Source: Bacteroidales bacterium (GTDB lineage Bacteria; Bacteroidota; Bacteroidia; Bacteroidales; VadinHA17). Taken from it: DNA of 13,014 nt. Positions 7,404-13,014 of this stretch are shown here, piece after piece. Below the pieces are notes generated by a model, which had not been told where the DNA came from, searched no databases, and saw only the letters and a program-made list of their open reading frames with translations. Each line of letters opens with the position of its first letter. The first letter of the stretch is position 1. The position numbers and the translations under genes were made by a program. Location of the stretch: contig DAIDJT010000040.1 in the NCBI GenBank assembly GCA_027451265.1, forward strand, positions 1-13,014, read 5' to 3'.

Positions 7404-10400
7404 CTACTTGATCAGTTCCCATGGCGGCACCAGCCGGTCTGATCCGATGCCCGGTATTTTTATTCTCTCCATCAGGTTCAGCAGCAGCTTCAGGAGATTG
7501 AAATAAAGGGTAACAAAGAGGAATATGTTCAATAGCCATATCACAAGCATATTGAACCAAAGGGTTCCTATCCTGAGGTTACCGATTATTTTATAGGGCG
7601 CATAGAAATGTGCCCTGCCGATGTGTGAATCGGGCAGCATAAGCACCGGATCCGATTTCTGGATGATCCGGTCTTCAGTCTCGTAGTATTTGTTCTGCAC
7701 CGTCCGGTTCAGCACGATATCAGCAAGGTCATTGTTGTAGGTAGCTGTTTTCAGCCGAACCAGTTCATCCTTCCCCATCTTTGACACAAGAGCATTTGTT
7801 ATGCTGTCCTTTACAGCTGTCTGCTGCAAATATTTCCTGCGTATGCTCTTCTGCAGGGAATCGAGGTAATCATTTACAATATACGACGCATCCCGGGTGA
7901 ACGGTTCCCTGTTTATCACCCTCATGGCCTGGGCAGGGTCAAGACCGGTCTCGGCGCTGAGCTCGCCAATATGGGTTTTGAGTTTCTCCAGACTGTTAAG
8001 GTAGACGTCTGTATACTCCGCCTTACCCGCAGTATAGGCAGCCTCATTGCTCTTGCGCTTCAATTCGTTGACCAGGTAACCCGATTGCCAGTCGTAACGG
8101 CTGATCATCATATCCGTTTCAAAGAATGGCTTCATATACCTGTTTGACCTGAACTGCTCAACAGCCATTGCTTCATAGGCCCACCTCGTTGTCATGACAT
8201 CTCCTATCACCGGGACATACACCTTTCTTGTCAGGGAGTGGTGCAGGTCATCAAACCTGATCATGGCGCCGCCGAGGAGAAGCTGGGGGACCAGCACCAG
8301 GGGGATGAGAATATAAATGCTGATTACTGACTTCATGCCGGCAGATATATTCAGTCCCACCATGTTGCCGAAACATGAAGTGGTAAACAGTATCAGCCAT
8401 TGCCGCCACATCATCCCCTCAACCTGGAGGATTCGCTGTGAAATCAGCACATACATCAGCGTCTGCACGGCTGACAGCCCGAACAGGAAAGTGATCTTCG
8501 AAAAGAGGTAACTTGAGCGGCTTATATTGAGGTATTTTTCACGCTCAAGTATCTTGTTGTCCCTGAATATCTCTTCCGCGCTAACGGTGAGGCCCAGGAA
8601 CAGGGCAACCACCACGCTCATGAACAAAAACACCGGGTAACTCTTGTTGTCCGAGAAGAGGTAGTCGCCGTCAGCGAGATACTTTGAGACGAAGGCAAGG
8701 ATAAAAGCAAGCAGCGGAGGCTCAAGAAGGTTGATGACCATGTACTGTTTGTCAGCATACTTCCTTACAAGGTTTCTCCTGACAAAGGTGACAACCTGTT
8801 CCCTCCGTTTCGGAAGCTTGAAGTTGCTGGCGGGCAGCGGCTTCATCTCCGGCTTTCCGGAGAGGGCGGGCTCCATCTTCTGTCTGTAGCGGTGGTACCA
8901 CTCTACGGGAGATACCTGCCTCTCCTGTCCTTTCCTGCCGTCAGGGTCAACAACCTTCGCTTCCACTATCTGGAGGATCTCATCTGTCTCCACGTTGCCG
9001 CATGTGGGGCACTCACTCTCTGCAGCGTTAGCCTGGGAAGTTTCGGTTTTGAAGTAGACAATTGCATCAACAGGGTCACCGTCATAGATCATGTAACCTC
9101 CCCTGTCGAGCACCCAGAGGCGGTCAAACATCTTGAGTATGTCAGACGACGGCTGGTGTATGATCACAAATACCAGTTTGCCGTTTATAGCCTGGTCCTT
9201 AAGCAGTTCCATCACATTCCCGGAGTCATGCGATGCCAGCCCTGAGATAGGCTCATCGGCGAAGAGAACTGCCGGTTCGCGCATCAGTTCCAGTCCAATA
9301 TTAAGCCTTTTGCGCTGCCCCCCGCTGATCTTCTTGTTCAGCGGATCGCCCACCAGCATGTCACGGTACTCGTAAAGGTCCAGCTCCTTCAGCACATCAA
9401 CCACAACCTGGTTCAGTTTCTCCTCGTCATAGTCGCCGAAAGTGAGACGGGCATTATAATACAGGTTCTGGTAGACTGTCAGCTCCTCTATCAGGAGGTC
9501 ATCCTGCGGCACATACCCGATCAGGCCGTTAAGTTCCTGCGGCTCGTTGTGGAGATCATAGCCATTGATATAGACTGCACCGTTCTCCGGCTTCAGTTTG
9601 CCGTTGAGGATGTTCAGCAGTGTGCTTTTACCGACGCCGCTGCCACCCATTATGCCCACCAGGTTGCCCGATTTCACGCTGAAGCTCATTGGCTGTATGC
9701 CGTTATCGGAGCCCTTAAAATGGTATTCTATGTTTTGGCCCTCAAAGATTATATCCTCGGTGAAGTTGGCCTTGATGAATTTCCTGAAGAGGGCTGTATA
9801 ATAGAGTGGCGCCATTCCGTGGGCGCGGATGTTGACACCGGGTTCCAGCAGGAATGGTCTGAGCGGTACAACGTTTCGCCCCTTGAAATGAAGCTGCATC
9901 TTTCCGTCGTACATGAAAAGAAGATGGCCCGTGCTGCTGATGAAAAGGACATAGATAGTTCCCCGCAGCCCCCTGGAAACCATGTGATGCCATTCATGAT
10001 AGTTGGCATACCTTGATGACGGTTCTCCTATATTGCTCTCCCCCTCGATGGCAAGGAAGGCGTCAGGGGTGATTTTGTCAAACCGCATCCCGAGCATGAA
10101 GGCCTGGGCATTCGTCTTCTCTTCCTTCGAAATATTAAAGGTCCGCGCAACAATGTCAATAATCGAATACTCCTGCTCTGAGACAGTTCCGTCTTCAAAG
10201 ACGAACTCAAGCAACTGAAGGAATACTATCATTCTCTCCTCGAGGAAGAGTCCCTTCTTAATCTGCCTGCATATGTTCGTTATCTGGAAGGTGATGAGCG
10301 AGTCCTCATCGGATAGTTCACCTTCTTCAACAGACTTCAGTTCCCGTTCATAGAAATGAAGGTTGTTCTCATAGAGTTTGAAATACTCCTCCTCAAGCTC

Positions 10401-10526
10401 CTGGTTCAGGTATCTCCTGAGGTAACTGCGAAGGATTTTCTTGCCCCTTGGCGTAACCCCGGCTGGGTTTACGGTAGAGATAATGGCAAAAATATGTATC
10501 AGCGCATGTAATACTGATTCCCTCAT
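7404..10526 (-). CDS. Fused ABC transporter: TerB-like N-terminus, ABCG-type ATPase and membrane domain
   Basis: A 1040-residue protein. Residues about 1-155 are helical and acidic, resembling a TerB-like domain (EDGTVSEQEY, 111-120). A small beta-rich segment (about 185-255) follows. The ATPase domain has Walker A GGSGVGKST (294-302), signature ISGGQRKRL (400-408), Walker B VLFADEP (420-426) and switch histidine H457 in IIHQPSSD, all ABCG-like. A CPTCG pair (C506, C509) comes next. The membrane domain has helices near 600-615, 630-650, 674-696, 705-725, 733-755 and 988-1013. Between the last two lies an insertion of more than 200 residues, charged and mostly helical. The substrate is unknown. 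ATG 10526 is preferred to a TTG at 10547, which lies within a terminator hairpin; GAGG precedes the ATG by only two bases. It is followed by rsmA after eight bases. Confidence 0.9.
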   Translation of the reverse strand: MRESVLHALIHIFAIISTVNPAGVTPRGKKILRSYLRRYLNQELEEEYFKLYENNLHFYERELKSVEEGELSDEDSLITFQITNICRQIKKGLFLEERMIVFLQLLEFVFEDGTVSEQEYSIIDIVARTFNISKEEKTNAQAFMLGMRFDKITPDAFLAIEGESNIGEPSSRYANYHEWHHMVSRGLRGTIYVLFISSTGHLLFMYDGKMQLHFKGRNVVPLRPFLLEPGVNIRAHGMAPLYYTALFRKFIKANFTEDIIFEGQNIEYHFKGSDNGIQPMSFSVKSGNLVGIMGGSGVGKSTLLNILNGKLKPENGAVYINGYDLHNEPQELNGLIGYVPQDDLLIEELTVYQNLYYNARLTFGDYDEEKLNQVVVDVLKELDLYEYRDMLVGDPLNKKISGGQRKRLNIGLELMREPAVLFADEPISGLASHDSGNVMELLKDQAINGKLVFVIIHQPSSDILKMFDRLWVLDRGGYMIYDGDPVDAIVYFKTETSQANAAESECPTCGNVETDEILQIVEAKVVDPDGRKGQERQVSPVEWYHRYRQKMEPALSGKPEMKPLPASNFKLPKRREQVVTFVRRNLVRKYADKQYMVINLLEPPLLAFILAFVSKYLADGDYLFSDNKSYPVFLFMSVVVALFLGLTVSAEEIFRDNKILEREKYLNISRSSYLFSKITFLFGLSAVQTLMYVLISQRILQVEGMMWRQWLILFTTSCFGNMVGLNISAGMKSVISIYILIPLVLVPQLLLGGAMIRFDDLHHSLTRKVYVPVIGDVMTTRWAYEAMAVEQFRSNRYMKPFFETDMMISRYDWQSGYLVNELKRKSNEAAYTAGKAEYTDVYLNSLEKLKTHIGELSAETGLDPAQAMRVINREPFTRDASYIVNDYLDSLQKSIRRKYLQQTAVKDSITNALVSKMGKDELVRLKTATYNNDLADIVLNRTVQNKYYETEDRIIQKSDPVLMLPDSHIGRAHFYAPYKIIGNLRIGTLWFNMLVIWLLNIFLFVTLYFNLLKLLLNLMERIKIPGIGSDRLVPPWELIK

Positions 10527-10532
10527 AACCTC

Positions 10533-10564
10533 AAAAAAAGACCGCAATTTTTACTTGCGGTCTT
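10533..10564 (-). terminator. Intrinsic terminator after the lipoprotein gene
   Basis: On the minus strand AAGACCGCAA and TTGCGGTCTT form a perfect 10-base-pair stem (10555-10564 with 10538-10547) around a seven-base loop. A continuing T-run follows at 10533-10539. It lies 17 bases after the lipoprotein stop. On the plus strand no T-run follows, so it is one-directional. The T-run ends at the GAGG of the transporter gene, so it may also work as an attenuator for transporter-rsmA expression. Confidence 0.85.
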
Positions 10565-10580
10565 CAGGTATCTGTTTTTA

Positions 10581-11402
10581 TTATTTCACCAGTTCCGACC
10601 TGACCGAGTTGACGGCCTTCTTCAGGTTTTCTATATCCGTCATTGTGAGGCTTGTACCCAGCTTCGCGTAAACGTCACGCACCGGCTGCATGGAGGTCAG
10701 CATTCTCGAGACGAGAGGGTCACTGTTATGCGGAGCAGCCAGCTCCTCAAACAGCTCAAACGACTTTTTCTGGTCAAGCAGAACCGGTTCAAACCCTGAC
10801 AGATGGGCTCCTGACTCGGAGACCGACATGGTGAGATACATACCCTCAACCCAGGCGCCGCCAACCATCAGAAGAGCGAGGTTGGCCTGTCCGGCATCAA
10901 CCATATATGAATAGGTGCGGTCAAAAGCATCGGTGAGTATTGTGACCAGGGTGTCGCGGTTGTCGAAATTAGCTCTTATCCTGTCATAAAGCGATTCATC
11001 ATATATCTTCGACAGGTTCTGCTCAAGGGCCAGCGTGCGGATGGCCGCCATGTAATCAATCACGTCCTGCTGCATGTTGTACAGCGTTGCATAGCTGAGG
11101 TCAGCGCCATAAATGCCGAGGTTTACCGAGCGATTATAGCTCTCGATATAATTGCGGGCATTGGCAGGAGGATTTGTTGCACCGAGGATGTAACCCAGGT
11201 CCATGTCGGTGAGCTTCTTGATCACCTCTGCCGATGTGGGAAGCGGATAGACATTCTCTTCTATCTTCTGCTCAAGCCCTTCGAGCTGAACGGCGTTGAT
11301 CTCCTTCTGTTTCCTTGATTCACCCCTGTTCTTGCAGGCGGATGCACCGGCAACTGTCAGTATAAGTACAGCAACCAGGATTTTCGTGAAAGTCGTTTTC
11401 AT
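10581..11402 (-). CDS. Lipoprotein of unknown function
   Basis: I do not recognise a named family. The 273-residue product has a type II signal peptide: MKTTFTK, a hydrophobic stretch ILVAVLILTVAGA, then a lipobox-like ASAC with C23 as the predicted lipidated residue. K24 follows, with no acidic surface-export tag, so the protein may face the periplasm. The mature part begins with a charged linker and possible coiled coil (about 24-50), then VYPLPTSAEV, and is otherwise mostly helical. A glycine-rich stretch GGAWVEGMYLTM lies at about 181-192. There are no cysteines after C23. The frame extends upstream to 11480, but only the ATG at 11402 gives a proper signal sequence. On the minus strand TATTTTTA (11437-11444) could be a -7 element, but no -33 partner is seen. 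A terminator follows, so it may be transcribed alone. Confidence 0.85.
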   Translation of the reverse strand: MKTTFTKILVAVLILTVAGASACKNRGESRKQKEINAVQLEGLEQKIEENVYPLPTSAEVIKKLTDMDLGYILGATNPPANARNYIESYNRSVNLGIYGADLSYATLYNMQQDVIDYMAAIRTLALEQNLSKIYDESLYDRIRANFDNRDTLVTILTDAFDRTYSYMVDAGQANLALLMVGGAWVEGMYLTMSVSESGAHLSGFEPVLLDQKKSFELFEELAAPHNSDPLVSRMLTSMQPVRDVYAKLGTSLTMTDIENLKKAVNSVRSELVK

Positions 11403-11542
11403 ATGACTGATGTTTGGTACTTGTGTTTTGGCTACGTAAAAATAAGACTTTTTAAGTTTACGGCCGGAATAATATTTCAAGAATTATTAAGAGCTGCTGA
11501 GGACCCGTAGTTCATGCATCCTAAACACCTGCAGCCGTCCTG

Positions 11543-11571
11543 TTGTTCATTCTCATTTTCTGCTAACTTTG
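11543..11571 (+). promoter_or_regulatory. Bacteroidota-type promoter for patB-carA
   Basis: GTTG, with its TTG core at 11543-11545, is followed after 18 bases by TAACTTTG (11564-11571), an exact match to the Bacteroidota -7 consensus TAnnTTTG. Predicted transcription begins near 11577, giving a leader of about 18 bases to the ATG at 11595. This excludes the upstream in-frame ATG at 11514 as the start. The spacing equals that of the purH promoter. Confidence 0.65.
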
Positions 11572-11594
11572 CATCCCGTAGCATTTACAGTCTC

Positions 11595-12770
11595 ATGAAA
11601 TACAACTTCGACGAGGCCCCATGCCGGGAAAACACCAACTGCCTAAAGTGGGACAAGCGTGAGGAAGTCTTCGGCAAAGCCGACGTGATCCCGATGTGGA
11701 TAGCCGATATGGACTTCAGCACGCCTCCTTTTATTATTAAAGCTCTCCGCGAAAGGCTGAACCACGAAATTCTCGGATACTCATACAGGCCCGACAGCTA
11801 TTTTGATGCAATCATAAACTGGGTTTCCGCACTGCACGGGTGGGACATCAGGCAGGAATGGATAGAGTTCAGCCCGGGTGTTGTGCCGGCTCTTAACATC
11901 TGCACGCTTGCGTACACCTCCCCTGGCGATGAGATAATCATTCAGCCGCCCGTCTACCCGCCTTTTTACGGAGCAGTGACCGATCACGGGCGCAGGCTCG
12001 TCTTCAATCCGCTGCTCGAGAACGAGCATGGATATTCTATGGATTTTGAAGGGCTCCGGAGGGTTATAACCCCGAAAACGAAGATGCTGATCCTGTCCAA
12101 CCCGCACAACCCGGTGGGGAGGGTGTGGACCCGTGATGAACTGTCAGAACTGGCGGAGATATGCCATGAGAAGGGGATAATCATCCTTTCCGACGAGATA
12201 CATTCTGACCTGCTGCTGCCGGGTATGAAGCATGTGCCGCTGGCATCAGTGTCTGAGAAAGCGGCTGCCATGACGGTGACCTGCATGGCTCCGAGCAAGA
12301 CCTTTAACCTGGCTGGCCTCTCAACCTCCTCAATGATCATTTCTGATCCGGGACTGATGGAAAAATACCGGACGACGCTGATCGGGCTGCACATGCACCT
12401 GGGGAATATCTTCGGGAATATCGCTTCGGAGGCCGCCTATACATTTGGCCGCGAGTGGCTTGAGCAGCTCATGAAATACATTGAGGGTAATGTTGACCTT
12501 GTTATGGACTTCTGCCGTGATCGGCTGCCTGTTATCAGACCGGTGCGGCCTGAGGCTACATATATGATATGGCTTGACTGCCGTGCGATGGGGATGAGCG
12601 GAGAGGCACTGAACCGCTTCTTCGTTGAGCAGGCCGGCGTCGGGATGAATGAAGGATCACGCTTTGGCCCCGGGGGCGAAGGATTCATGCGCATGAACGT
12701 GGCCTGCCCGAGGGCAACGGTGCTGCACGCTCTTGAATCGATTGAAACAGCAATAAAGACATTAGGGTGA
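11595..12770 (+). CDS. patB: PatB/MalY-family PLP-dependent enzyme, probable cystathionine beta-lyase (C-S lyase)
   Basis: A 391-residue fold-type I PLP enzyme. The N-terminal VIPMWIADMDFSTPP (31-45) is the MalY/PatB hallmark. LSNPHNPVGRVW (167-178) and SDEIHSDL (199-206) contribute the asparagine and aspartate that bind the cofactor. K235 in APSKTFNLAG is the Schiff-base lysine, and R366 in FMRMNVACPR should bind the substrate carboxylate. Characterised members split cystathionine or cysteine conjugates to homocysteine or thiols, pyruvate and ammonia; some act as aminotransferases or regulators, so the substrate is uncertain. It acts in the cytoplasm. The ATG at 11595 matches the family start; an ATG 81 bases upstream precedes the promoter. 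No Shine-Dalgarno is seen. Its stop overlaps the carA start. Confidence 0.9.
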   Translation: MKYNFDEAPCRENTNCLKWDKREEVFGKADVIPMWIADMDFSTPPFIIKALRERLNHEILGYSYRPDSYFDAIINWVSALHGWDIRQEWIEFSPGVVPALNICTLAYTSPGDEIIIQPPVYPPFYGAVTDHGRRLVFNPLLENEHGYSMDFEGLRRVITPKTKMLILSNPHNPVGRVWTRDELSELAEICHEKGIIILSDEIHSDLLLPGMKHVPLASVSEKAAAMTVTCMAPSKTFNLAGLSTSSMIISDPGLMEKYRTTLIGLHMHLGNIFGNIASEAAYTFGREWLEQLMKYIEGNVDLVMDFCRDRLPVIRPVRPEATYMIWLDCRAMGMSGEALNRFFVEQAGVGMNEGSRFGPGGEGFMRMNVACPRATVLHALESIETAIKTLG

Positions 12771-13014
12771 GAAACAACGACAGACTGAGCGTAAAACTGA
12801 CGCTTGAGGATGGCACGGTCTACCGCGGCTGGTCATTCGGCGCACCGGTGGCTGCCGCCGGCGAGGTGGTTTTCAACACTGCCATGACCGGATATCCCGA
12901 GAGCCTGACAGACCCCTCCTACAGGGGACAGATACTCTGCCTCACCTACCCGCTGGTGGGCAACTACGGTGCACCGGGGAAAAGCGAGCAGGATGACCTG
13001 TTTCTATTTTATGA
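12767..13014 (+). CDS. carA: Carbamoyl-phosphate synthase small (glutaminase) subunit, 3' end cut by window edge
   Basis: The first 82 codons are present. The N-terminal CarA domain is clear: KLTLEDGTVYRGWSFGA (10-26), GEVVFNTAMTGYPESLTDPS (32-51), then ILCLTYPLVGNYGAPG (56-71). The glutaminase active site (Cys/His/Glu) lies beyond the edge. CarA hydrolyses glutamine and channels ammonia to CarB, which makes carbamoyl phosphate for pyrimidine and arginine synthesis. No ATG fits before the conserved region. GTG at 12767 gives MRNNDRLSVKLTLEDG and shares the bases GTGA with the patB stop, so it is the likely start and implies translational coupling. No good Shine-Dalgarno precedes it. Another start such as the CTG at 12785 cannot be excluded. 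Confidence 0.93.
   Translation, partial: MRNNDRLSVKLTLEDGTVYRGWSFGAPVAAAGEVVFNTAMTGYPESLTDPSYRGQILCLTYPLVGNYGAPGKSEQDDLFLFY

Noticed and set aside
7396..7560. 55-residue N-terminal extension of rsmA
   Set aside because: The extension is out-of-frame translation of the transporter's last helix; the family starts at the ATG at 7395 with its own AGGA.
9549..10016. 155-codon open frame on the plus strand
   Set aside because: It is antisense to the conserved ATPase domain of the fused transporter, and its composition follows the sense codons. I see no promoter or homology.
11403..11480. 26-residue extension of the lipoprotein
   Set aside because: It would put charged residues before the signal peptide and place the lipobox too far from the N-terminus.
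1..13014. Mobile elements, CRISPR arrays, tRNA or rRNA genes, defence systems
   Set aside because: All sequence is taken up by intact housekeeping or envelope genes with short gaps. I found no transposase, integrase, direct-repeat array or tRNA-like fold.

Overview
The window looks like a core chromosomal segment of a member of the Bacteroidota (probably Bacteroidales or a close relative). Three things point there. The gene order purH-mreB-mreC-mreD-mrdA is familiar from that phylum. One protein combines a TerB-like N-terminus, an ABCG-type ATPase and a membrane domain, a fusion I know from Bacteroidota. Two intergenic regions carry exact copies of the Bacteroidota -7 promoter element TAnnTTTG. 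I see no RNA genes, mobile elements, CRISPR arrays or other signs of recent transfer. Coding density is very high and the longest gap is under 200 bases.

Left block (1-5118, minus strand): the purine enzyme gene purH is followed by the elongasome genes mreB, mreC and mreD and the start of mrdA (PBP2), which runs off the left edge. Gaps are -4 to 32 bases, so this is very likely one operon, read from a promoter at about 5160-5188. mreD and mrdA have strong Shine-Dalgarno sequences laid over the end of the preceding gene. MreB is the actin-like scaffold, MreC and MreD are its membrane partners, and PBP2 is the transpeptidase of lateral wall synthesis, so a rod-shaped cell is expected.

Middle block (5119-11402): a divergently transcribed FtsX/MacB-type ABC permease (plus strand, no ATPase beside it) converges on a minus-strand group. 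That group runs from a 273-residue lipoprotein of unknown function, through a strong intrinsic terminator hairpin, to a 1040-residue fused ABC transporter and then rsmA (16S rRNA dimethyltransferase).

Right block (11403-13014, plus strand): a PatB/MalY-type PLP-dependent carbon-sulfur lyase or aminotransferase has a well-placed Bacteroidota promoter. It overlaps by four bases the GTG start of carA (carbamoyl-phosphate synthase small subunit), which runs off the right edge.

Most of the window is housekeeping, and I found no convincing new multi-gene system. The points most worth a second look are the terminator hairpin abutting the start of the fused ABC transporter gene, the unusual architecture of that transporter, the unknown lipoprotein, and the patB-carA coupling. 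Several long open frames needed their starts moved downstream: the permease, rsmA, the fused ABC protein, the lipoprotein and patB. Promoter, terminator or neighbouring-gene evidence supports the moves.
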